A stretch of DNA of 64,000 bases from Winogradskya humida. GTDB taxonomy: Bacteria > Actinomycetota > Actinomycetes > Mycobacteriales > Micromonosporaceae. The notes below the pieces were generated by a model. It had not been told where the DNA came from and ran no database searches. It saw only the letters and a program-made list of their open reading frames with translations. Within the stretch, counting starts at the first letter, position 1. Each line of letters begins with the position of its first letter. The stretch spans positions 1 through 64,000 of the forward strand of contig NZ_BOMN01000111.1 in NCBI RefSeq assembly GCF_016862215.1. The letters are read 5' to 3'. Of this stretch, positions 35,143-44,300 are shown piece after piece. Position numbers and translations under genes: made by a program.

Positions 35143-36393
35143 TCACCGTAATCGGCGCCGGATCCGGACCGGAAGCCTCACCAGGCCGCGGCTGATGGAG
35201 CTGTCGGCGACCCAGTCGAGATCCTCCGGCGGTATCGTCAGGTCGATTTCCGGCAGCCGGCGCAGCATCGTGCTGAAAGCCACCTGCCCTTCCAGCCGGG
35301 CCAGTGGCGCGCCCGCGCAGAAGTGCGGGCCGTGCCCGAAGGCCATGTGCCGGTTCGGTGATCGGGCGATGTCGAATCGGTCCGGGTCCGGGAATGCGGC
35401 CGGGTCCCGGTCGGCGGCGGCGATGGACAGGTGCACGAAGCTGCCTCGGGGGACCCGGGAACCGCCGATATCCATGTCCTCGACGGCGATCCGGAACGTG
35501 GCCCGGTCGGTCGAGCCCTCAAAACGCAGGAATTCCTCGATGGCCGGGGTGATCAGCGCGGGGTCGGCGCGCAACCGGTCCAGCTGCCCTGGATGGCGTA
35601 GCAGCAGGGCAGTCCCGTTGCCGATCAGGTTGGCGGTCGTCTTGTGCCCGGCGATGATGAGAAAAACGATGGTCGAGACGAGTTCCTCGTCGGTGAACAT
35701 CCCGTCGTCGTCGGCAGCGCGGATCAGGTCGCTGATCAGGTCCTCGCGCAGGTCGTCCCTGCGGGTGGCGATGGTCTTGGCCAGGTAGGCAGCGACCTCA
35801 TCGTTGACGATGCGGCGCTCGCGCAGACCGGCGTCGTCCTGGGCCGGGGAGCGGCTGAGCACGTGGCCCCACTTATGGAATTGAGGCCAATCCTGGTACG
35901 GCACGCCGAGGAAGTCGCAGATCACCATCAGAGGCAGCGGGAGAGCCAGGGCTGCGATGAGATCGACCTCACCGGACTCCGGCAGCGCGTCGACGAGTTC
36001 GTCGGTGAACTGCTGGACACGCGGCCGGAGCTGTTCCAGCCGGCGCGGCAGGAACGCCCGGCTGACCAGCTTGCGCAGCCGGGTGTGCTCGGGCGGGTCG
36101 GCCAGCAACATGTGGCTGGCGAGCACCGGGCTGCTGCTGACCGCTTTCTCGCGGAACCAGTCCGGCGTGTGTTCGAGGCGTTTGGACAGCCGTGGATCAC
36201 CGAAAGCGCGTTCCACGTGAGCGTAGTCGACCACGACGTAGGACTCGGCACCCGCCGGGTAGTCGATGCGGTGCACCGGACCGGCCGCCCGCAGCGCCGC
36301 GAACCCGGTGTGCGGATCGTCGCCCGGCTCGGTGAAGACCTCCGGGGGGACGAGGGTCTCGGCGCTGTCGGCGCCCGGCCCGTTCTCAGGCAT
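35143..36393 (-). CDS. Cytochrome P450 (CYP107-like)
   Basis: 416 residues from ATG 36393, chosen for GAGGAG six bases upstream; an ATG at 36438 that overlaps the MFS stop (ATGA) would add 15 residues. Heme loop MAFGHGPHFCAGAPLARLEG with Cys at about 359; I-helix LIIAGHKTTANL, where Lys replaces the usual acidic residue; ExxR in EEFLRFEG. CYP107-like enzymes act on macrolides, peptides and other secondary metabolites. A second oxidative tailoring step of the cluster is likely. Confidence 0.95.
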   Translation of the reverse strand: MPENGPGADSAETLVPPEVFTEPGDDPHTGFAALRAAGPVHRIDYPAGAESYVVVDYAHVERAFGDPRLSKRLEHTPDWFREKAVSSSPVLASHMLLADPPEHTRLRKLVSRAFLPRRLEQLRPRVQQFTDELVDALPESGEVDLIAALALPLPLMVICDFLGVPYQDWPQFHKWGHVLSRSPAQDDAGLRERRIVNDEVAAYLAKTIATRRDDLREDLISDLIRAADDDGMFTDEELVSTIVFLIIAGHKTTANLIGNGTALLLRHPGQLDRLRADPALITPAIEEFLRFEGSTDRATFRIAVEDMDIGGSRVPRGSFVHLSIAAADRDPAAFPDPDRFDIARSPNRHMAFGHGPHFCAGAPLARLEGQVAFSTMLRRLPEIDLTIPPEDLDWVADSSISRGLVRLPVRIRRRLR

Positions 36394-36434
36394 GATGTCT
36401 CCTCGGTCGTGGCGTTCGGATGATGCGGGGACGG

Positions 36435-37709
36435 TCATGTGGCTGCCTCCTCGGGGGTCGGCAGGGTGCGGATGCGGTGCCCGAGGGTCGGCAGGGCGAC
36501 CAGCGCCGACACCACCCCCATGAAGGCGAAGACCCAGTGCGGTCCCCAGGCGTCGAAGACACCGCCGATGACGACGATGCCGAGGGGCTGGGCGATGTAC
36601 GACAGGAACATCACCGCGCCCAGCACCCGGCCCTGCATGTCGTCGGGCACCAGAACAGCGATGTACGCGAAGAACAGGGCATTGACACTCGGGCCGCGCA
36701 GGAAGACGCAGGCGAGCACTATGCCGAGGCTGAGCGTGCCGGGCACGGTGGCCAGCAGCACCGCAGCGACCGGGCCGGCCCAGGCCGCGGCGAGGAAGAT
36801 CGTCGAGGGACGCAGCCGCTTGATCGCCTGGGTGGCGATGGCCGCGCCGACCAGGCCTCCCACCCCGGCCACGCTCAGCATGAGACTGATCGCGGATTCC
36901 GATGCGTGCCGCTCCCGGGCGGTGGCGATCAGGGCCAGGAAGGCCCCTGTGTGGTTGAAGGCCATGTTGGAGCCCATCAGCCAGACGATCCAGACCAGGA
37001 GCACCGGTTGGCGTGCGATGAATCGGAATCCGTCGCTGAGCCGCCGCTTCGGCACGTCCTGGCCAGTGGTGCGCGGCGGTGGTTGCAGCGGCCGCCGGAC
37101 GAACAGCATCGTCAGGGCCGAGGCGGCGAAGGTGAGGGCGGTGGCCACGAACGGGACCGCCTGGCCCACAGCGAACAACGAACTGCCGATGGGTGAGCCG
37201 ATCACGGTCGCGCCCAGCGGCCGGATCTGGTTCTGGGTGGCCGCCCGGGTGATCTGGGAGGGCAGGACGAGCTGTTTGATCGCCGCCAGCGCGGGAGGGT
37301 TGGACAGCCCGAGGAATGCCGAGGCCGCGACCACGATAGTGAGGGTCACGACCAGGTTGGCCCGGCCCAGGACGACCAGGACGGCGAACAGTGCCAGCAG
37401 CGCCATCCGGGCCCCGTCGCAGATGATCAGCAGAAGGCGCCGGTCGTAGCGGTCGGCCAGGGTGCCGGCCGGGATCGAGGTCAGCCCGGTGACCAGCAGT
37501 TGGGTCGCGCCGACGGCGCCGGCGTAGGTGGCGGAGCCGGTCGTGGCCAGGATCAGCAGGGGGTAGGCGACCTCGGCCGACTCCTTGCCCACAGTGGCGA
37601 GGAAACGGCTGATCCAGAACGCCTGGAAACTGCCGTTCCGCCACAACGGCTGCTCCGGCTGGTCGCCGTCGGGCCGGGTGGTGGCCGGTGGCAGAGGAGC
37701 GGCGGTCAT
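36435..37709 (-). CDS. MFS transporter, probable product exporter
   Basis: 424 residues; ATG 37709 overlaps the PKS stop by ATGA. About 12 membrane segments, with the family loop AGTLADRYDRRLLL (about 76, loop 2-3) and a second half beginning after PPPRTTGQDVPKRRL. It resembles the MFS_3/enterobactin-exporter group common in NRPS clusters. It probably exports the product and may give self-protection. Confidence 0.92.
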   Translation of the reverse strand: MTAAPLPPATTRPDGDQPEQPLWRNGSFQAFWISRFLATVGKESAEVAYPLLILATTGSATYAGAVGATQLLVTGLTSIPAGTLADRYDRRLLLIICDGARMALLALFAVLVVLGRANLVVTLTIVVAASAFLGLSNPPALAAIKQLVLPSQITRAATQNQIRPLGATVIGSPIGSSLFAVGQAVPFVATALTFAASALTMLFVRRPLQPPPRTTGQDVPKRRLSDGFRFIARQPVLLVWIVWLMGSNMAFNHTGAFLALIATARERHASESAISLMLSVAGVGGLVGAAIATQAIKRLRPSTIFLAAAWAGPVAAVLLATVPGTLSLGIVLACVFLRGPSVNALFFAYIAVLVPDDMQGRVLGAVMFLSYIAQPLGIVVIGGVFDAWGPHWVFAFMGVVSALVALPTLGHRIRTLPTPEEAAT

Positions 37710-40700
37710 CGGCGGGCCTTCGCGGGAGTGGAATCGGTGGACCCGGTGAGCACCTCGGACAGTCGGGCCGAGAGGTCCCGCACGTAGGGTTCGGTCAGCA
37801 TCGACCAATGGTCGCCGATGACGGGCTGCACGGTGACCGAGGTGTAGAAGGTGGACAGCCGCCTGCTCACCCGCAGCCCGATGGCGTCGTCGGCCGCCGG
37901 GCCGGTGGCCGGGAAGGCGGCGGCCGGACATGGCACCGGCCTCGGCCGGTAGGCCAGCAGCGCCCCGATGTTGGCGGCGAAGACATCGGCCGGTCCCGTG
38001 GTCCGGCCGACGATCTCACCGATGCGTCCCCGGCCGAGCCGGGCATCGAGCGCCAGCCGCAGATTACTGATGAGATACCCCGGGTGGGCGGCGACGGGCA
38101 GGCCCCTGGTCTGCGGTGGAAAGCCGTCGATGGCCACCAGCATCTCGACCTCGCGGCCCGATGCGACCAGTTGGGAGGCGATTTCGTGCGCCACCATCGC
38201 CCCGAAGGACCAGCCGCCGATCGTGTACGGACCGGAGTCGTCGACCTGCCGCATGACGTCGAGGTGGCGCGCGGCGATCCGGGCGATCGAGGGCCGTGCC
38301 CGGTCACCGGACGGCCGTTGCTGCTCCAGTCCGTAGACGGGACGATCCGTGTCGATGCGCCCGGCCAGCGCCCGGTAGCTCGCGGTGGTGCCCAGCGCGT
38401 CGGCGGCGAGAAACACCGGCCGGCCCCGGCCGTGCCGAAGCGGAACCAGCCCCGGGAGGGTGACCATCGGATCCGGCCGCACGCGTCCGGCCAGCTCGAG
38501 CAGCGCCCCGAAGGTCGGCTGCCGGTCGAAGTCAGCGACGGCGAGGTCACCGCCGAGCCGTTGCCGGACCTTGCCGATCAGGCTGACGACCATCAACGAC
38601 TCGCCGCCGAGCGCGAAGAAGTCGTCGTGGTCGGCGGCCGACGCCGTACCGAGCGCCGCGCACCACAGCTGTTCGAGCACGGCCCGGACATCGTTACCGT
38701 CGTCGGCACCCCCCGTAACCGTGGCGCGGCCGGCCGGGCGGTGTGGTTCCGGTGCCACCTCCAGGTCTGCGGATTCCAGCGGGTGGGGCGGCAAGGAGCA
38801 GCGGACCGGCGTTTCCCCGCCGGGCAGTTCGTTCAGGGGGACGTCGGCCCCGCGTTCCCACAGTGAGCCCAGCGCCCCGAGCAGCGCGTGCTCGCCGTCA
38901 TCCGACTCCCGGCCGAGGAGCGCGACGGTGCTCGCCTCCGCGACCCACTCCGGATGGTGACGTAGTGCAGCGATCATCGAAGTACCCGGTCCGAGCTCCA
39001 CGTACGTGTCACATCCGGCGGAGAGCAGGGTGGTCAGCCCATCCCGCAACCGGACGGTGCCGCGCAGCTGCCGCGCCCAGTAGTCGGCCGAGACGATCTC
39101 CTCCTCGCCGGCCCATCCACCGCCGGCGTTCGAGACGAGCGGGACCCGTGGCGCCTGGTGGGGGGTGGCCGCGACCGCCGCGCGCAGGGCCGCGGTGGCG
39201 GACTCCATGGCGGCGGAGTGGAAGGCCCGGTTCGTGGCCATGAGCCGTGTCTGCCAGGCCGCGAGGGCCGGACCGGCAAGCAGCTCGTCCACCGCGGCGG
39301 CGGGCCCGGACAGTACCGTCCAGCCTGGCCCGGCGACCGCGATCTCGACGGCGTCGCCGGTCCGGCCGCGCAGCTCATCAGCCCCGGCGGCGACTGTGAC
39401 CATCCGGCCGGGCTCGGTGTCGCGCATCGCCGTGGCGCGCTGGAAGACCAGGCGAGTCGCATCCTGCGGGGTCCACAGCCCGGCCAGCAACGCGGCGACG
39501 TATTCGCCGACGCTGTTGCCGAGCATGGCGGCGGGTGCCACCTGCCAGTCCTGTAGCTGGCGACCCAGTGCGAAGCCGAGCGCCAGCAGGGCGAGTTGCT
39601 GATGGACGGTGTCGGCGAACCATTCCGGCGTGCCCGCATCCGGGCTCACGACCGGGCGCAGGTCGACCGCGTGCTGCTCCCGGGCGATGCCCGCGATCGT
39701 GTCGAAGTAGCCGGCGAACCCGGGCAGCAGGCGGTATGCGGCCGCACCGGCGGCGTGCCGCAGAGTGCCCTGGCCGGGGAAGAGGAAAGCGACCCTCGAC
39801 AACCGCCGCACCTCCCCGGGGGCCGGTGGGGCGGCGCGCAGGCGCTCGGCCGCCTCGGCCGGGGTCCGTGCCACCACGGTGGCGCGGTACTCGAAGCGGC
39901 GCCGTCCGGCCAGGGTCCGGGACGCGCCGGCCAGGGACGAATCCGGCCGGGCGTCCAGGTGGGCGGCGAGGTCGTGGCGCAGGGTGTTCAGCCGGCCGGG
40001 GGAGGAGGCGGAGAACGGGACCAGGCTGATCCCGGTGCCCGCCGGCCGGTTCGTCACGTGCGGCGCCGCCTCGACGATGACGTGCGCGTTGGTGCCACCG
40101 ACCCCGAACGAGCTGATCGCCGCCAGCGGGGTTCCCCGGTCGGGCCACGCCTGACGGCGGGTGCTCACCCGGAACGACGTCGTCTCGATCTTCAGCAGCG
40201 GATTCGGCGCGGTGAAGTGCAGGGTGGGTACCAGCTCGCGATGTTCCACCATCAGGATCGTCTTGATCAGCGCGGCCACGCCCGCGGCCGAGCCGGTGTG
40301 CCCGATGTTGCTCTTCACCGCGCCGAGCCAGCAGGTCTCCCGGCCGGCGGTGTCGGCGTGGAAGGCGTCTGTCAGCGCCTGGAACTCGATCGGGTCGCCG
40401 ATCCGGGTGCCGGTGCCGTGCGTCTCGACGTACTGGATGTCCGCCGGCTCGATCTCGGCGACCCGCTGCGCCAGCATGATGGCGTCACGCTGGCCGGCGA
40501 CCGACGGCGCGGTGTACCCGATCTTGTCGTTTCCGTCGTTGTTGATGGCCGAGCCTCGGATGACCGCGGCGATCCGGTCACCGTCACGCAGGGCGTCCGT
40601 CAGCCGGCGGAGCACCACGACGCCGACGCCCTCGCTCGGGACCGTGCCCGCGGCCCGCTCGTCGAAGGGCCGGCAATACCCGTCCGGGGAGAGGATTCCG

Positions 40701-41329
40701 CCTTCTTGATAGAGGTAGCCGCGGGTGCCGTCACCGGACAGGGAGACACCGCCGGCGAGGACGGCGTCGCATTCGTAAGCGAGCAGGCTTTGTACTCCCA
40801 TGTGTACGGCGGTCAAGGAGGTGGAGCATGCGGTCTGCACGGTGACGGCGGGGCCGCGCAGGCCGAGTTTGTAGGCGACCCGGGTGGTCAGAAAGTCGGG
40901 GCGGCTGCCGATGATGCGCAGCATCGGGTCGACGTCACGGCCGGGGTCGCCGACCGGATTCTCGGCGCCCGCGTATACGCCGATCAGGCCGGGGAAGCGG
41001 ATGGGGTCGAGGCCCGCGTCATCGATGGCCTGGGCGGCACATTCCAGGAAGATCCGCTGTTGCGGATCGATGGTCGCCGCCTCCGCCCGGCTGTAGCCGA
41101 ACACGGACCAGTCGAAGGTGCGCGAGCCGGCCACGACGCCCTCGGCCGGCACGAACTCCGGCCGCATCACCAGGGCGGGATCGTAGCCCTGGGCTACCAG
41201 CTCGGCCCGGTCGTACCGGCTGATGCCGTCCGAACCGGAGCGAAGAAGCCGCCAGAAGTCCCGCAGGGTCGGCGCCCCCGGGTACCGGCAGGCCATCCCG
41301 ATGACGGCTATCGATGTCTCCTGGGTCAT
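37706..41329 (-). CDS. Type I PKS module: KS-AT-ACP-TE, non-reducing
   Basis: 1207 residues; GGAGGGGAGC precedes ATG 41329 and the start overlaps the NRPS stop by ATGA. KS (about 5-425): VQTACSTSL with Cys about 166, VETHGTGT, KSNIGHTGSA. AT (about 520-830): GNSVGEY with Ser about 605 and Asn in place of the usual His before it; NRAFHSAAM matches the malonyl-CoA type. ACP: LGGESLM, Ser about 909. TE (about 965-1200): GGWSFGAM with Ser about 1041 and GDHWSML with His about 1173. There is no KR, DH, ER or MT, so it adds one unreduced malonate and releases a beta-keto acid or a cyclised product. It follows the A-A-T-C-T NRPS directly, so it probably takes a peptidyl chain from that protein's last carrier. 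Confidence 0.93.
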   Translation of the reverse strand: MTQETSIAVIGMACRYPGAPTLRDFWRLLRSGSDGISRYDRAELVAQGYDPALVMRPEFVPAEGVVAGSRTFDWSVFGYSRAEAATIDPQQRIFLECAAQAIDDAGLDPIRFPGLIGVYAGAENPVGDPGRDVDPMLRIIGSRPDFLTTRVAYKLGLRGPAVTVQTACSTSLTAVHMGVQSLLAYECDAVLAGGVSLSGDGTRGYLYQEGGILSPDGYCRPFDERAAGTVPSEGVGVVVLRRLTDALRDGDRIAAVIRGSAINNDGNDKIGYTAPSVAGQRDAIMLAQRVAEIEPADIQYVETHGTGTRIGDPIEFQALTDAFHADTAGRETCWLGAVKSNIGHTGSAAGVAALIKTILMVEHRELVPTLHFTAPNPLLKIETTSFRVSTRRQAWPDRGTPLAAISSFGVGGTNAHVIVEAAPHVTNRPAGTGISLVPFSASSPGRLNTLRHDLAAHLDARPDSSLAGASRTLAGRRRFEYRATVVARTPAEAAERLRAAPPAPGEVRRLSRVAFLFPGQGTLRHAAGAAAYRLLPGFAGYFDTIAGIAREQHAVDLRPVVSPDAGTPEWFADTVHQQLALLALGFALGRQLQDWQVAPAAMLGNSVGEYVAALLAGLWTPQDATRLVFQRATAMRDTEPGRMVTVAAGADELRGRTGDAVEIAVAGPGWTVLSGPAAAVDELLAGPALAAWQTRLMATNRAFHSAAMESATAALRAAVAATPHQAPRVPLVSNAGGGWAGEEEIVSADYWARQLRGTVRLRDGLTTLLSAGCDTYVELGPGTSMIAALRHHPEWVAEASTVALLGRESDDGEHALLGALGSLWERGADVPLNELPGGETPVRCSLPPHPLESADLEVAPEPHRPAGRATVTGGADDGNDVRAVLEQLWCAALGTASAADHDDFFALGGESLMVVSLIGKVRQRLGGDLAVADFDRQPTFGALLELAGRVRPDPMVTLPGLVPLRHGRGRPVFLAADALGTTASYRALAGRIDTDRPVYGLEQQRPSGDRARPSIARIAARHLDVMRQVDDSGPYTIGGWSFGAMVAHEIASQLVASGREVEMLVAIDGFPPQTRGLPVAAHPGYLISNLRLALDARLGRGRIGEIVGRTTGPADVFAANIGALLAYRPRPVPCPAAAFPATGPAADDAIGLRVSRRLSTFYTSVTVQPVIGDHWSMLTEPYVRDLSARLSEVLTGSTDSTPAKARR

Positions 41330-44300
41330 GCTCCCCTCCGGGCACGACGCTGCTGGGCGAACTGCCGGCGGGCAGCGCCGCGCTGGTCGAGGCCGGCGTC
41401 GCCCGCCGGGGTCGGCGGCCCGGCCGGACCCGCCTCGGCCAGGTACATCGCCATCGACGAGATGGTGCAGTGCTCGAACAGTCGCTGGATCGGCAGGTCC
41501 ATCCCGTACTGCCGGCACAGCTCGGCGTGCAGCGTGATCAGCTTGAGCGAGTTGCCGCCACGGTCGAAGAAGTTGTCGTCGAGGCCGATGTCCGCGTGGC
41601 CCAGGACGTTGCTCCAGAGCCCGGCCACCCGCTCGGTGAGCGCGCCGTCGGCTTCCGCGGCCGGGCGGCGGGCCCGGCCGGGGTCCCGTTCCGGCGGCGG
41701 GCCTTCAGCCGGGCCCGCCGGAACTACGAGCCCGGTGTCGAGCTCGCGGACGATCCGGTCCGGCTCGGTCAGGAACGCTTCCAGCGTACGGGCGTACTGG
41801 CAGGCCAGCTCGGTTGCGGCGGCCGCGTCGAGCCGGTCGCCCCGGTACAGCAGCGTGCCGGTCAGCCGGTTGCCGACGACGGTGAGGCCGAGCGTGACGG
41901 CGAACTTGCCGACCACCTCGGTGCCCTGGGTCATCGAGACCGGGCTGAGCACGGAGTCGCCCAGGCGCGCCGGAGAGCCGGCCTGGACCTGCGGGGCGAT
42001 CACCACGTCCAGATACGGCGTCGAGCCGGCCGACCGGGGTGGATTGAGTGCGGCGACGATCGCGCCGAACGGCATGGCCGATTCTTCGAAGGCCTCCAGC
42101 ACGCCGTCACGGATGGACTCCAGAAGCTGTGCCACCGTCGTGGTGGCGGTGCACGTGGAGCGCACCACGACGGTGTTCAGGCACGGGCCGACGACCGTGG
42201 CGAATTCCCCGCTGACCCGGGTACTGACCGGAAAACCGAAGGTCAGGTCGTCATCTCCGGTCCAGCGGTGCAGCGTGGCGGCGAGCGCGGCTGCGCACAC
42301 CATGAACCAGGACATGCCGAGGTCGTCCTGGAACCGGCGGATCCGGGGCAACAGGTCGTCGGGGATCGGCAGGTCCACGGCGCCGGGAGCCTCCGGCCGG
42401 CGAGGTGGGCGGATCGCGAGCCGGCTCGGCGCGCCCCGCAGCCGTTTCACGCCACGCTCGAGCGCGGCCGGGTCGGCGAGGCCGGTGCCGGCCAGCAGGT
42501 CCTGATATTGCCGTACGGCCGGATCCAGGCTCTCGCCGCCGTAGTGCCGGGCCAGCTCGTCGAGGACGATGCTCAGCGAGCCGATGTCGAAGATCAGGTG
42601 GTGGACGGTGAAGGTGAGCACCTGATCGGCACCGGTGTCGATGAGCGCCATCCGCAGCAACGGGCCGGCCTCGAGGTCGAACGCCCGTTCGGCCTCGGCC
42701 GGCAACAACCGCCGCAGCTCGGTGTCGCCGGCGCAGACGTGCCGTTCCACGGTGGGTGTCCACGGCGGGTGGACCACCTGGTGCAGTTCGCCGTCGCGTT
42801 CGGTGAAGGTCGTCCGCAGGGCCTCGTGTCGTCCGATGACCTGCGCCAGCGCCGCGGCCAGCCGGTCGGCGTCGATCGGGCCGGACAAGCGCCAGGCGAA
42901 CGGCACGTTGTAGAGGCTGGGCGACTGCTCCAGCTTCTGCGCGGCCCAGACCCGTTGCTGGAAGTCGGCCGCTGGTATCTCCCGCCGGTCGCCGGGCGGG
43001 ACCGCGACCGGCGGCGTGACGGTGCCCCGGGTGCGGTCGATCAGGTCCGCGAGGTCACCGAGCCGGGGGTGCTGGAACATGTCACGCAGCTTGAGCTGTA
43101 CGCCGAAGTGGTCCCGGATGCGGGTCGCCAGGGTGAAGAAGCGCAGCGAGTGCCCGCCGAGTTCCCAGAAGGACGCGTTGCGGCCGGTGACCGGCACCTC
43201 GAGCAGGTCGGACCAGAGCTGCGCGAGCTGCCGTTCGGTGGCGGTGACCGGACCGTCGGTGTGTTCCGCCGGCCGGTCGGTTTTTGCCGGCCGGTGCAGG
43301 CGGAGCGACCGGCCGATCGCGTCGCGGTCGGCCTTGCCGGTCGGGCCGATCGGCAGGCGGGACAGCGTCAGCCACGAGGCGGGCACCATGTAGCCGGGAA
43401 GCCGTTCGGCCAGGCGCGCCGAGAGCGCCGCCGGGAGTTCGTCCACGGGTACGTCCGAACGAGGGCTGGGCAGCACGGCGCCGAGGAGTTCGGCGGCGAC
43501 ACCGTCGCCGACTTTGTCGACGAACGCCGCCTCCACCAGACCGCTCGCGACCGCCGTCCGTTCGATCTCCTCGAGTTCGATCCGGTATCCGCGCAGCTTG
43601 ACCTGCCGGTCGCGGCGGCCGAGCATCTCCAGCGCGTCTCCGCTCACCATTTTCACCATGTCGCCGGTGCGGTACACGCGGTCACCGGTTCGTGGTTCGC
43701 GTACGAACCGCTGGCCGGTCAGCTCTGGACGGTTGAGATAAGCGGACGCCACGCCCGGCCCGCCGATGCACAACTCGCCGGGTTCGCCCGGCGGCACCGG
43801 CGCCAGGTCGTCGTCGAGGACGTAGAGGTTGGTCTCCTGGAGCGGATATCCGATCGGGATGCGGTCCCGGCCCGCCAGGCTCTCCGGGGTGCAGAGGAAG
43901 TAGGTGGCGAACGCGGTCGCCTCGGTGGGTCCGTAGCCGTTGATCAGCCGGCCGGGAGGCCCCTCGGCGAGGACGCGAAGTGTGGCCGGCAACTCCATCT
44001 GCTCGCCGCCGATGACGAGGTTGCGCAGCGGAGCGAACGCGGCCGGTCGTTCCCGGGCAACGGTGTGGAACAGCGAGGTGGTGAGGAACATCGTGGTTAT
44101 CCGCTCGTCTCGCACCAGCGCCACCCACTCGTCCATGCTCATGTCGGTGACCAGCGGGAACGGCACCACCGTGCCGCCGCCGGCGAGGGTGGACCAGATC
44201 TCGCAGGTGGTCACGTCGAACGCCGGGTTGCAGGTGTTCGCCACCCGGTCACCGGCGTTGACCGGGCAGTACTCGGCCTCGGTGACCAAGCTGATCACGG

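Noticed and set aside
39596..42505. 969-codon plus-strand frame opposite PKS and NRPS genes
   Set aside because: It is antisense to conserved KS, AT and C domains and shows no recognisable domain.
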